64,000 nucleotides of DNA from Lepidurus packardi (GCA_023053545.1 JAKZAN010000007.1:3844001-3908000), one strand, 5' to 3'. Positions 35,006 to 47,391 are shown, numbered from the stretch's first letter. The notes: a model not told the origin generated them from the sequence alone. Program-made: numbers and translations.

Positions 35006-38000
35006 ATGCTAAAGTGGCTTGTTCCTGTCAAACCGAGAGTTCCCTCCGAATCAGACCGAGAACCGACCCAGGAGGCTACTATTAGCGCACCAAGTACTTC
35101 GCCTCCCTTCCGTTCAGCGGAAGACTCTTCCCGAGAAGAAGACTTCCATTCTGCGCAAAATGACGTCTATTCCAAAAAGACGTTGACCGCTAAAGCTAAA
35201 GCCTTTATTCGCCCCAGTGTGGAAACCTTAGTCACTGATGATCCATTAGCCGCACTGGAGAAATCTATTTCGCAATCCGTAACAGGCTCAGCCTGGTCTA
35301 AATCAAAACTAAGTTCGCCTTTCAAGAAAAAACAAGAAGAGATCTATTCTGTAACCAGGTAGGTTTCTATGCTATTTTGTTGATTATTCCATCCTGTTAC
35401 ACTCAATATAAAGTGTCGTAACTATACAATTAAGGCTCACGCATACCTTAGCTTATTGATGCGAAACAGTCACAGATGGCATTGATGTTCGTTACTGAAG
35501 CATTTTAAACATTCTAAAAATGTGTAAAACAGCATTTTAAAAATTTCTTTTAATATTTACAATTCTTTGTTGGTATAAAAGGTACCAGTATCGGAAAAGA
35601 CGTACAAAAGTTTCTAGAAAATATATTTAATAATACCTTGCTGATGCATCATTGACACCAATGATGCGTCAGCAAGGTGCTGCACTTGGTCACGTGATAT
35701 GGAACCTTAGTTCAGTTGAACTACTGCCAAACGCGCATGCACCATGAAGATAATAACTAAAAGAAAAATATTGCGGAACTCCACGTAAACCTAACTTTTT
35801 CTCGCCTATGTTATGAAGTTATCGCACGTATAGCTAGTTTCTGGAAGAATTGTTCCCAAAAAAATGTTCACTCGCCATTTTCTTTTGTAGCTGAACGATG
35901 GCGAGAGGCTTTGGCTTCAATGAGCTGTGAAGCATAAAGTAAATTAAATGTATAATTTTCTCTTTCAACAGAGTGAACCCTTTGTTCTTTGAGATCGATG
36001 AAGAATTTCAGCAGCAGACGGAAGATTGCTTGCCCATGTCAGCATCGTCCTCATCCAGATTTGAGTCTCGATGGTCGAGCGCTGATCCTGATTGTGCAAA
36101 ATTGCAGCCGCTGACTCAAAATGTACCATTCATGCCTGGATCACCGGGCAAGACGGCTTCGTCATCGGGTTACGAAAGCCTAAGCAGAGAACCTCATTTC
36201 ATTGTCTCTTCCCATAACAAACCGCGCCAGTCCGCTCCGGCACGTTCCCCAAATTCGATTAGCAAATCAGCAAGTAGTAATTCTGCTCTTGCCTTTTCGC
36301 CAAAACTCGCTCACCACGGTACCGGAAAGCCTGCCATTGGGTCCAGACGAGCACAAATAGTGTGTCAAAACCCGGACTATCTCGTCAAGATACAAATGGC
36401 TTCCGGGGTCGCGCCAACCGAACCAGAAACCCCTGTTTCGACATCTACCAATTACCAATTAATGAGTTTACCCTCCTACCATCCGGTACCCAGACCCATT
36501 TGGCCCGATGTACCGGACACTGGTCAGTACCACATTCCTCGCATAACAGCCACAAGTACAGGCGTTCTAACCCCGTCGAACTTGAGCTTGTCCCTGAAAA
36601 AGCTCGAGAGGCATTTGCTGGTGGAACAAAATGAACGTTATGTAACTGATATACGAATTGTGCCCCCACCGAACATGCTTCTAACTCAATCGGATTCGCT
36701 TTGTCAAACAAGCGATGAAAGTAGCTCAATGTCGCCGACAGCACGTGGTCACTTATACCCATTTCCTCCACTACCGGCACACTATTACTGTGCAACTGAA
36801 GAAGGTATTCCCCCGGATTCGCTTTTAACCAACTTTCCCACCTTCGTTGATGACGACGGCTCTTACAACCAAACCGATTTTTTGGACAATGGCGAGGCTG
36901 CACCTTTCGAGAGTTACGTGTTACCCCGGAGCGACGCAGTTTTGCGGGATTTCAGCCAAAAGCTGAGTCAGAACCCCAACTTGAATAAAGTTTCCCGCGC
37001 GTTTAGTTCTTCCGGTACATCAAGCAGCCATTACGGGTATCTCCACCGGGTGGACTCGCCTATCGAGGATCAGGTGAGGACTAAAGACTCCATCAATTTC
37101 GCGAAAAAGATGTCGGCTTTTAAAGAACTGTGGGAAAAGAGCGGCATGAAAACCAACGGTCGTCGGTTATTGATTGAAAGTGATGACGACGACGAAAAAC
37201 AAGTCATGGCGAGTAAACACCGGGCAGAGGTCGGTCCCGGCTCGGGATTGTCTTCGCCCAGCTTCCGATTTGGTCTCGTGGACGAAAGGCAAACCTTGGC
37301 TAACCCATTTAGTTTCAATCCGTTGCATCTGCCTCGGTCAGGCGGAGTTTTACCCTCGGCGTCGCGTACTTGGGATGCGGACCGTCTTTCCAATTCTTCG
37401 CGTTCTTCCAGCTCGCGTCGAGTCACGTTTTCAGCCGACACCGTCGATAACGAGCAATCCAATCCTTCTTTGGCTCCGTCTTCACCAACCAAAACTACGG
37501 TTTCCACGGAAACAGAATCCGCTGCTCCCAGAAAATCTGAGGAATTACAATTAACCCCCAAATTCCTCCCGAGGGTCTACAATGATTACGACGAGGCAGA
37601 ACCGTACCCCACCTGTCACCAAAAGGCATATAAAAGCCATTATACTAACAATATCGTGCTTTATGGCTCGGCAAATAAAGCCATCAGGTAAGAAATCCCA
37701 GTACTGAATTTAATTTTTTTTTAAACTCTCAAACGTTCATATTTTCTATAGGAGAGTTTATTACCGTGACGCTTAAATAGGCTTTCGACTTTTAAAGGAA
37801 TTTTCTATTATTATTTTTTCCTTTTCTTATAATTCATAGTGGAATTTAATGAATCGAATGAAGTATTTTACAACCTTAAAAAGGTTTTTTCCCAAAGCTT
37901 AAAAATTGCTAATTCAAAAATAAAAAAACAGCGTTCTACGTTGTATTTGTAAAGAATGGATTTGTTTTCTTTTTCTTTGAATAAATCCTTTACTTAATGT

Positions 38001-40517
38001 AGTGTGGAGAATGGGCTCGGCATACCCAAGACAGGCATCGACGTTTTGCCACGCTATAGTCTTTCCAGGAGCGTTTCCAACCAACTGCCACCCACAGAAT
38101 ATCCACAGAAGGGCTGGGAAAGTTATTACGGGACGGCTCAACATCCAGTCCTGTCCGGGAACGCTAACAATAATGCCTCAACATTAGCCACAACATACTT
38201 GGAGAGGAACATGGTATTACATCCCAATTACGGCGCCGCTTGTCCGGTAAGCCACCCGATTTGCTTTCTTTTTTTGTCATTCTTCTCATTTTTCGAGTCT
38301 TCACACATATAACAAAAGTTCTGGTTTGGTCACATTTATTTCTTACATAATAAAATTTCTATCGGTAATGAACCATACAAGATGGCTTGTCAACTCGCTC
38401 TAGTAACCCAGCCCAAGCAACCCAAACAAAACTTATAAAATAGATCCACAAGGACTAATTCTTTTTTTTCCAACCTTTAAAAAGAATATATGTTAACGCT
38501 CAATCCAACGTATGCCATATGTCCTTTCATATATTAGGCCAAGGGCTAACATGGCAAGGATATGAGATTAATCTTGCGTATAAAATTGGGAAACTTCCAC
38601 AATGTTTATATATAAATTCGCGAAGGTTGTGTCAATTCCAAGCTCACAATCTACTCGCCATGGATGTAAGGATACCAATATTTATTTTTTTCTTAGAAAT
38701 TAAGTCAGAATTAGAAACAGACGGAGTCGGAGTCTCGTCGTTAATATTTTTTGGGGGGAGGGGGTGTGACTGAGCGATATTCTGCTAGAAATCCCAAAGT
38801 CCCACGAATCAGTAAAGGTGTTCGTCACCAGTGAGGTAGAAGCTGGGTGGAGTAATCATTCCTGCTCTTCTACGTGGACACAGAGAAGCTTTTAACTTCC
38901 TTCCTGGATAGACAGAACTCCTTAGTTCACACTCATGACTCTTATTAGCATCCGTAAATGAGTCTCATAGTGTAGAATTTGACACTGGACATGCCAACAA
39001 CCCCAAAAAGAAAAAGGAAAGAAGGAACACAACTTTTTTTTTATTGTTTTCCTTGAACTTTCTCGCTACGCTACGCGCATAAACAACCTTAATTTGCTAA
39101 CACTGTACCAAAACATGGAAGCATAAATAATCCCCATCGTAAAGACTTCCATTTCTAATGGAGTATCTTCTTTAAAAGGTCTTCGGACACAATTTTATCC
39201 GCCCAACTTCTTAAAGTTTCAAGTTTTGCACTTCATTTTCATTTCCTCGCATCGATAAATTCCCTCTCATCTGTTGCATTATTGCACATGTCTAAGTACA
39301 TGTCATTTGTCTTAAAAAAAATTACATTTGGCTTAAATTTGTCTGTCGCATGACGTTGGTCTTAAAAATAAAAAAAAATAATGTTTAGGGCATGAGTTTC
39401 CAAATCCGCAATTTTGCTTTTGTTTACGTAGCTGAAAAATTTGCATAATTCAAAATTAGTGAAGCATTTTTGCATTTTTCAAATTAGTGAAGGCAAAAAT
39501 AAGGCAAATTAAAACTGTCTTCCGTATTGGTATTACCTATATTACCGTCAAGAAGCTTTGTAATACTTTTTTTGTTTAAATTGAAGTAAGATATTTTCTG
39601 CATTCTCCTTGGTATTGGTCTTAGAAAGCTAAACTAGACGGGAGCCTTACAATACAGTAACGAACTTATTGACGTCTATATGAACCTTGCAAATTGACCA
39701 ATCACATTGCTTTTCCGTTGTTCAGACCAATCCTGTCATTTGAAGCCTATTTCTATGCTTAGGTAGGGTTCTGAACACGTTATATCTTCTAAATTCCCCT
39801 TTAATTAAAGGAGCATGTCATTCAATTAAATAACCTGCTTGTTTAATTGACTGAGGAGTTTAGAAGGAGTAGTGGTAGGCTAGAATGAGCAGATTGAGCA
39901 GATTCCTGTGATTGCGAAACCCGGGGTGAATTATAGCCAAACCCAGGGCAAATAAAGACTTTCGTATACTTTCGTATCACAACACGCCATTAATATCCCT
40001 AACGTACTCTGAAAGGACTGCTGGAAGAAAAAGAGTAATTAACGCAAAAAAACCAAGCAGGGGTTATTGTACCCGAAGCAAAGGAGTACTCGCGCAGTAA
40101 ATGGGCCCACACCTGCTCTTCCCACCACATTCCGTTTAATTACACCTATCAAAGGGGAGACTCCTCTCTTAGCCAAGGCATTTTAGGTTTCAATGAACGT
40201 AAGACGTGCCCTGCTGTTTCCACCCCTTTTGGTGCTATTCAGCTCTCCAGTCCAAGTTTACATACTAGTCAGCGAACGTTCGAGTGGCATGTGGTCAATT
40301 GGTTTCGTCGAAACGGGGGTTTTGACGCATACACTTTGGACGATGTCTGTAGGGTGCACTGCATTGACTATGGGATATGGAAGGTATAAAGTTTTAGTCT
40401 TAGTTTATCGCTTTTACAGCTCTCGCAGCATGGTTGAATGCCGTGCTAGAGCGAGCGGGCAACACATTCAGAAAGACAGAACGGAAGTACATTCTCGCCA
40501 TGTATTTCTACGGTTGA
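35006..40517 (+). CDS. Unrecognised protein, long disordered region plus compact C-terminus
   Basis: Model of five exons: 35006-35358, 35972-37687, 38003-38246, 40243-40348, 40420-40517; 2517 bp, 838 residues, phases 2, 2, 0, 1 all agree and all introns are GT-AG. An in-frame TGA lies just upstream of the ATG. Residues 1-770 are rich in Ser, Pro and Thr with tracts such as SASSSSRFESRWSSAD and SNSSRSSSSRRVTFSAD, so mostly disordered and probably phosphorylated; there is an acidic ESDDDDEKQ patch and a KMSAFKELWEKSG helix. Residues 772-838 differ: ordered, with WHVVNWFRRNGGFDAYTLDD and LAAWLNAVLERAGNTFRK. I do not recognise a family. No signal peptide or membrane segment. Exons one to three are solid; four and five rest on splice sites, phase and composition. 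The model may continue past 40517 through a weak donor, for example to an open stretch at 40741. Confidence 0.75.
35636..35677. repeat. Near-perfect 19-bp hairpin in intron 1 of the unrecognised gene
   Basis: CCTTGCTGATGCATCATTG at 35636-35654 and CAATGATGCGTCAGCAAGG at 35659-35677 pair with one mismatch (a G-U wobble in one transcript) across a four-base loop ACAC. The stem is too short for a typical miRNA precursor as seen; it may be a tiny foldback element or a structured RNA site. Confidence 0.8.
39652..39870. repeat. Foldback element, copy 2, truncated
   Basis: It shares ACAGTAACGAACTTATTG, TTGCAAATTGACCAATCACA, CAGACCAATCCTGTCATTT and AATTGACTGAGGAGTTTAGA with the copy at 25908-26195. 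The right arm is lost after GTTTAGAAGGAG. It lies in the intron between exons three and four of the unrecognised gene. Confidence 0.7.
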
Positions 40518-43298
40518 CAGACTCTTCTTCCCCCGGCAATAGCTCGCGTTAGCGCTCTTCAAAGTCCAGCAGCGAAGGGCTCGGTGCAAAAAGGCTTTCC
40601 ACTTGCACCTTCAGCGGCGCGTGTCCGGTTGCAATTACTATTTTTCAAGCTCAACAGAGAGGACCACTCTTGCTTTTTTTTTCGTGGAAAATTATAGGAC
40701 GCTAAACACACACCTGGTTTGAGTTTGGGGATTGCCGCAGGCCATTTGCGTCTACCTGGACGGAGAATCTTCGTCTTCCGTTTTGGTTTCCTTCCAAGCA
40801 TAAGGAGTTTCCATTCAGCGAGCAAGCTCCACAGCTGCTCAGAACCTCAACTCTTTTTCCGGAGCATTAGTTTTTATTATAGAACGATTTCTTTATCAGA
40901 GAATTTTGAGTATTGGAAGAAAAAAGGGCCTTCCGAACTTTTTCAAACGTGGGAGGTTCACAAAAAAGACGTCATTTTAGTTAAAATCCTTTGTGTACAC
41001 GAAGCAATTAGACTCTTAAGCAAACTTTCTTGCATTCAATAGATAAATGCAGTGGGGATTTTGTTTCGTCCTCGAACTTTTGTGCTTTCTTACGTATAGT
41101 GGTTATGAAATTCACATCTCTGAAAAAGGTTTAGAAGTTCCCAATTACAAACCAATAATAACACTGAAGGAATGAGACTTTAGAAAAGCACTGAAACGAT
41201 TGCGTATAACCAAGATTCGATTACTCTTTCTTGCATTATCCAAAGTTGCCCGTCCTCTCTGCTTCTTTTGTCTACCTGTAGAATGTACACGAAACAACGT
41301 GTAGTTACCTTGTTGTTCTCGAATCAGCTCCTTTAGAAAAGCAACAATTTAATTTGTCTTGTAATCTTGTCGAGTATCTTGCTGAAATGCCAAAACTCGC
41401 TGTAAGATTTCTTGATAATCGATTTCTTTTTATTTACATGCAATGTCTCCTGCATTGTTCTTATGCTGAAATTTGTAGAATGTAATTGGTTTGCTCTTCT
41501 ATTCAGTAATGGTTTTTGGCAAAGCCTTCTTCCCCTGTCCCCGTGTATCCGGGTTAAAACGTTATCATTAAGGAATATTTTGGGGCAGCTCATTTGAGGT
41601 AGTAGCGAATAAGTTTACATTACTTACAAATTAATTAACATAGTCGTAGTTTAATTAACTAGAGAAGAAAACTTAGGGTTTGTGGACTAGCTATTAAGGC
41701 TACCATACAGCTTAGCTTGTTACATCCAAGCTACCACAAGGTGGCGTGCAATATTTTGCATGGGTGTATATGAATATTGCCTCTGAGCTTAAAACGGCAA
41801 GCCGTCAAGTGAGGTGAGTTGTTGCGCAACGGTAGGGTTGGGAGAGTCGATTTCATCGAAAACCTGGAGAAGGCTGACTTGGAAGAATGATTTTACTTTT
41901 AGTTGGTGAGTTTTCTGGTGTACGAATTATCGCGTAATTGGGCTAAGCCCTTGGGAGTTGGTCTGAGGGCTCTATCCAAACACGAAAAATAAATTAAACG
42001 TTGCAAAATTAATCACTTTGTGTACCGAAGGCACCGAACTATATATGATATGAAAGTCCAACGAAAGAACTTGGTTAATTGAATAAACACAGCTAAACGC
42101 GAAAACCATGTACATAATTGACAAAGAAATAAGTTAGCAACAGGCCTTCAAGACAACGAGCGCTGTCTTTTTGTTTTTAAAAAAAGCTAAGCAGAGCAGA
42201 TTCAACTGTCTGAACTGTCTGCTGTCTTGCCACTCCCATGGAAATTTATTATGAAAAAAATACAACGTATTAGTATCTATTTGTAGATTGCAGTTTCCAA
42301 GTTCACAAACTTTTGTTTTTTTTTCACGTATATGAACAATTTATGAAGTATTTTTCAAATTATGGAAGGCGGAATTTGAACATGTAAAATTGCCGTGCAC
42401 TGTTTCATCGTTTCCCTATATGACTGTCAAATATTTAAGTTCAGAATCTCGCGTAATTTTCACTTAAAACTGTTGTTGCTTTGCCCGTGCTATCGCTCCA
42501 TACAAAGCTAAGCTATATGGGAGCTTAAATAAGACCAAATTTGCCATAAAACAGTTATCTCGTAACACGTAGCTCGTAATACGTTGAGCAAACAATTTCC
42601 TTAATTTCTCCATGTTAATTTATAGCAGTTATTTTTCCACATCGCCTATTCATACCTAAGGTTTACTGTTATTTTAAGCTTTGTAAAGTAACCACAACTT
42701 GACCATAATAAAGGAAGTCGTCAGCTTAAATCCACGAGTGAGAGGCTTATTCGATTAGTGTGGGAGTTCAAGGTGATTTGTTCAAGGACACAAAAAAAGT
42801 CGAAATGCGAAGCGCATATTATGGTCAGGAGCTAAGGATCCGCGTCCTCACTGACAAGACGTCCTTTCCATCCTGGCGTATCCAAAATTCACACGGTGTG
42901 AAGCACACTCGTTAAGCTTCAGAAGAAAGCAGGAGCCGGACCAAAAATGAGAAAAGATCCTCTCTTGTACTTCATCATATATATTAAAAAAGCAGACGTA
43001 AATAGAAGTCTTGGCTCGACGTCTAGGACATCTCACGACGTGTTATTAAACGTCATGTCATTGCCCGTCACAACCTGTCATCCAAGGTTTAAGCATTAGT
43101 TTTCAACAATAGCGAACACTAGCTCGTCATTGCTTCAGGTTCAAGATCCATCTTGCAGGACTTCATCTTCGTGTATAAAGAAAGTTGTCTGCGCTATTCA
43201 ACTTTCAAGGACACGAAATTGCATGAAAACCCTTTTCTTCTTTTGAACTGACTATTTTTTAAACAGACTTGTAAAAATTTCCACTTTTTTACTCCTAG
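40518..43298. other. Spacer with no firm gene
   Basis: After 40741, preceded by ATTGCCGCAG, up to three frames stay open on the + strand for 60-130 bases; a further exon of the upstream gene is possible but the frame cannot be chosen. The remainder is AT-rich and looks non-coding. Confidence 0.4.
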
Positions 43299-44590
43299 GA
43301 TTTGGACATGTGCATGGACTTCACAATCGACACGCAACAACCGAAATCCGTGAGCCATAAACTCGTCCGTCGACTTTGCTGCAGCCTTGTGGTCCTCCTT
43401 GGCGTGGGCGTGTTCATTGTGGTGGTTGTGGGCTTGTCTATGTACTTGACGCAGGGACAACGTGTTTTTGGTCCGATTTAACTTCTTCTTATTTTTTACC
43501 CGGTAGATATTGCCAATCGCAATCGTGTTGAGATCGATTGTAAATGCCAACTTGAAGGCGTTTGGTGCGGATTAAACGTATATTGCTTCCAGATTCCGGG
43601 AAGAAATTCCTTTTTTCTTTTTCGGTTTTATTTTGCTTTCGTGCCCCTTTTTGCTTGGGCAAATAAGGGACCGGGCTTTACTTTTTATTCAATATAACAA
43701 TTGTAAAACCTGTATAAAATTCTAAGTTTGTTCTTCCTTTAATCGATTTCCTTATTTTCCCATCTAAGTGATTGATCATACTAGAATACAAGCCTGTGAT
43801 TTGCACTTTCGGAACTATCGACCCTACTTCTTCAATTATAGTGCCCCTCATTGAAAATACAATCTTATTTTCCCAGTCCGAACTAATCCATGCTAGAATT
43901 ACGCAGAATTACTGCGGTATTGGAGCTAATTTCTTTCGTTCTTTGTACTCTATACAATTTGATTCATGTAGCGTCATCAATTTTTTTTAAATAAGAAGAT
44001 ACATGAGTCATTGATTGGGATCAATGCCAATGGTTTGCTGACTCTTTCGACCATGAAACGACTCAAAGATTTGGATTCGCTTGGACTACGACGGCACGCT
44101 ACATAGTTTATCCGACCTCACCGGCATTTCCGGACCGGTAAGACCATTTTTCTTGACTATGGAAGACTTACATATTCTTAAATAGATGAGGAATGGATCC
44201 TTCTAGGTGTTGATTTATTATGTATTCCGGCAAAGCCGAGCTTCCAAGCCCTATAATACGCTGTCTTTCACGCTGCATCGTCAAAGTCGACAACGAACTC
44301 ATAATCTTTTCGTACAAACTGCAAGTCGCGGGCTCACGAAAGAAGGTGGCAGAGTATTATTTATCGACATGTGCAGACTATCGTTTCGTCTGCGGGCTAG
44401 GACAGGACGGCGACAAGGTTCGTTGGATCCAAGTGCAGCCAGTGTGTATACACACACTGACGGTATGTATACGTATTGTGTACGTATGGATCGATATTAA
44501 CCCTTGCAATGTGGGTCTGCCTCATAGATGAAGAACGTTCTTTCTAAAGACAGCGGAGATGGGAAAATAACCGGACCTGTGGAATTGTGA
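43299..44590 (+). CDS. Candidate type II membrane protein (unrecognised)
   Basis: Exon 43299-43461 (or -43470) follows a good acceptor (TTTTTTACTCCTAG) and encodes DLDMCMDFTIDTQQPKS, basic KLVRR, then a 22-residue membrane segment (LCCSLVVLLGVGVFIVV on to SMYL). Putative next exons in matching phase: 44008-44137 (IDWDQCQWFADSFDHE), 44249-44462 (IVKVDNELIIFSYKLQVAG, CADYRFVCGLGQDGDK) and 44528-44590 (MKNVLSKDSGDG to a stop). A short basic tail before the membrane segment suggests the N-terminus is cytoplasmic. The last intron (65 bp, GTATGT to CTCATAG) is convincing; the acceptor at 44249 is weak, and 44008-44137 also reads open in another frame. Starts could be 43308 or 43314, or this could be a downstream part of the gene at 35006, whose exon three also ends in phase 0. 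No family recognised. Confidence 0.4.
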
Positions 44591-44745
44591 TTTCAATTGA
44601 AAAGCCCCTCCCCACAGCAATTGAAAACTCGGTACGAATATGAAGTAATCCTTTTGAACGGGTGAAAAAACGGTGAATGCGATCCGATTAAAAGGAAACG
44701 AACAGACGCACTGTCTGTTTGGGGCATGAGGATGTTTTAATCGCC

Positions 44746-47217
44746 TTATATAGACGTTTCCGATCCCGTTAAGAGGAATAGGGGGAACCCTATGTCAACG
44801 GCCATCGCTGTTGACATTTCATAATTGGGCCTGGCTTTACGGGAAACTCGTAATTGTATCGGCCCTTCCGAGAAAAAAAATACAGTACATATGCAATTAA
44901 AAAGTTCGAGCGTTGCTAACTTGCCTTCAGAATCTTCTATATAAGCCAGGGCTTGTTTAGAACTACGCACTTTGGAATGCTTTCATATAGCCGTACGATG
45001 GAGAGTAATGCGGTAACTTCATTAACTCGTTTCCGTGCGCTTGAAAAAAATTCTACTGTTTGACTCGACAAAATATTGACTTCTCCGATGGACCTAGAAC
45101 GAATTGGTGATATCTTGTCATGGAAACTTAAACGAAGCGTGAAAGAGCAATTTGTGTATGAATTGAAGTCGTAGGTTTCAGGACAAATTAAACTATATTC
45201 GATGCATTCAAAAATCGAACGCAACGATGAGGCCAAACAAAGCAGTTAGGTTGTGGGGGGGGGGGGGGGGGTAGACACAAGGACGACTCGACAAAATGTC
45301 TCCGTGTGCCCGACTCAAGGACACTAGGCACCGACACAAGGATGCTGGGCCCCGACAGAAGGACGCTAGGTCCATAGTCTTTTAAAGGGAGAATAGAATT
45401 TCGAGTTTAAAAAGTCTCTGCTCTTTGGTTAAGCGCCAACGAGATTAGACAGTGCTTAGGCCGTATAAAAAAAAACGTCACAAGGACTCCGAACCCCGAC
45501 AGAAGGACGCCTAACCTAACGTAACCTGGCCTAACCAAACCTAACCTTGCGACGTATTTTATGATACGTCTTAAGTACTTCCTTCGAGTCGTCCTTGTGG
45601 CACTTCGCCTTGGATGAGGGTGTGGTTTGGGAAGGCAATTATCAAAAGTACTACTCAAGAAGCTAAGATTGCTGTTTTTCTGACTTTCAGTAAATTCGTG
45701 TTCAGTATATTCGATCGTTCTTTTAGTCTGATTTTTTTCGTCACAAGATGAACGTGTGGGTGTAGAGTGCACAAGTTTTAGCTTCCAAGAGATTTCATTA
45801 TTTCGTTCTTCAAGCCAAAGTCAAGGTAATTAAAGCAACACTTTTATTACAAAATTCCTCTTTCTCAGCTCTTTTCTTGTCAATATCAAGAAAAGGCCAA
45901 GACTAATGTTTAGAAGTTTCTGAAATGCATTACTTTTTTTCGTTTAAGTTACTCCAATGAAGCTACAAATTAGAAAAAAGGGAACTTTCCATACACTTAA
46001 AAATGTACAACCTATATCTCTTTTTATTTCTTATACTACGAAGCTTTTGTTGTACGTACAAATTAGACGATTGGATGCTTTTCCCCAATGCATGTGCTTC
46101 ATTTGAATAGGACAGTTAGCTTAAGTAAGCCTAGCTAGATAAAATCAATAATATTTCTTAAGAACCCTCGATTAGAATTGTATAACTTTCAATGCAGCCT
46201 TTGAGTCAGAGCATGTCAAGTTCCAGTCTACGGCATCCATATATTCAGCAGGGGTTCTGGGTTCGGATTTTCCTTGTACATTCGCCAAGACAAAGTCCAT
46301 AGCTTTGCATGCATGTTAAATCCCTTTCAAATTCATTATTTAAACGTGATCATCCAGCATTTTTTTCCCCTGATTCTTAAATTCTTACTGGCCCATTTCA
46401 AAAGCACTCCCATGTGATAAGAATATTGCTTTTAGGAAAAACTCTTCTTTAGTATTTTAAATATTTTTTCTTATTTTTATTATTCCTGGTCTAAAGATAC
46501 TTGGACGACTGCTTACGAGCTGAAAAGGCAAGTCGGTACATTAGCAGTTCGAACATTTCCATAAGAAAAGCCCCTAGGAAGGCTACACACAACGCCATAA
46601 AAGTTCGATGCGAAAGACGGGAAATGAGTGGCACAATGCTGTGGTTCTCCGGTTCGTCACACATGAATGTTACACTCTACTGTCAGCCCATGTCTTGCTT
46701 GCTTTGTTGATTTGCTTGTCTGTTTTGCAACTGTGGCATCATTATCTGCGGAAGTAACGTCCTTATATAGGTCTAATTACCATGTATGGGTGAGTGTACA
46801 CCCCTCATTCTCTCCCTTTTGCTCGGCTGGCTCGTTATTTGCGAGTACACAACAAGAATAAGATTTGTACGACAGCATGAGCATCAACAAACGCCAAGTC
46901 CCTCTTATTATACACGGCGAATGACGGGGGTGTTTCAGCATGTGATGCGTTGGGGCTCTTTACGTATCTTTACGTATCTATAGCATGGCGTTAGTGGGGT
47001 TAAGACCTTTCGGAGTTTTATAGCTGGGTGGAAGCCAGAGAGTGCACCAGAAACATGGTTTGTAGGACAAAAGGGACCAAAAAAACAATAGAGATTGTAT
47101 ATATACCTCCAAGTCTGGTCGTCCTCCCCGACCCGTTACTGCCCGCGAAAGGAAAATTCCCCAAATAGATATAAGCGCACTATACGGACTACTCTGTCCG
47201 CATAGTGCGATCCTCAT
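44746..47217 (-). CDS. Candidate small membrane protein on the minus strand
   Basis: Phase-consistent exons: 47217-47107, 46676-46517, 44969-44925, 44864-44746; 435 bp, 144 residues. Exon one reads MRIALCGQSSPYSALISIWG, a weak signal-like start, with donor GAG|GTATAT. Exon two holds a clear membrane helix (MALCVAFLGAFLMEMFELLM, then YRL) and a GTAAGC donor. The FExLxY pattern after the helix vaguely resembles helix 1 of Ctr-type copper transporters (LYEGLKYYR), but the other two helices of that family are not seen. The step from 46517 to 44969 uses a weak acceptor, and the 60-bp intron 44924-44865 would be GC-AG and is itself open in frame. A TATATAAAATA motif lies near 47458-47470. Plus-strand frames over the same bases are also open, so the strand is not certain. 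Confidence 0.28.
45271..45603 (+). repeat. GACACAAGG-family inverted-repeat element, copy 3 (longest)
   Basis: It begins GTAGACACAAGGACGACTCG directly after an 18-base G run and ends TTCGAGTCGTCCTTGTGGCAC, so the ends are inverted repeats of roughly 17 bp. It contains internal GACACAAGGATGC and GACAGAAGGACGC subrepeats and the CCTAACCTAACGTAACC block. No coding capacity. Confidence 0.75.
45510..45546. repeat. Degenerate telomere-like CCTAA block inside copy 3
   Basis: CCTAACCTAACGTAACC, then GGCCTAACCAAACCTAACC. It occupies the same position in the element as the block at 569-604. Confidence 0.5.
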
Positions 47218-47391
47218 GCGAGTGTCCTCATCACTCCCTCGTATAACCCTATAGGACCTCTCCTATACATGGTTCATCTAGTTAACGAGGCTGCTCAATA
47301 TGGCCTTTTGAGTACCCAAGGACGCATCACTTCGCAACTACTGCACAGCGCCCAGAGACAAAGTGATTTGTCGTTTGAGGACGCGTATTGA
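47206..47391 (+). CDS. Possible exon or small ORF, 61 codons
   Basis: After an acceptor-like CTGTCCGCATAG the frame is open for 61 codons (CDPHASVLITPSYNPIGPLL ... SQLLHSAQRQSDLSFEDAY) to TGA, with codon choice similar to the firm genes here. A TATAAAATA motif follows downstream, not upstream. No family recognised, and it abuts the start of the minus-strand candidate, so at most one of them is likely real. Confidence 0.25.
   Translation, partial: CDPHASVLITPSYNPIGPLLYMVHLVNEAAQYGLLSTQGRITSQLLHSAQRQSDLSFEDAY

Noticed and set aside
36445-36903. 152-codon minus-strand frame, and others at 37070-37561
   Set aside because: They are shadows of the large coding exon 35972-37687.
43194-43550. His-rich 118-codon minus-strand frame
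   Set aside because: It is the antisense of a Val-rich membrane helix on + (GTN codons read as NAC), and its splice context is weaker than the plus-strand acceptor.
44030-44140. LDYDGTL, a HAD phosphatase-like motif, in an alternative frame
   Set aside because: Nothing around it resembles a phosphatase core, and another frame of the same exon is longer and phase-compatible with its neighbours.
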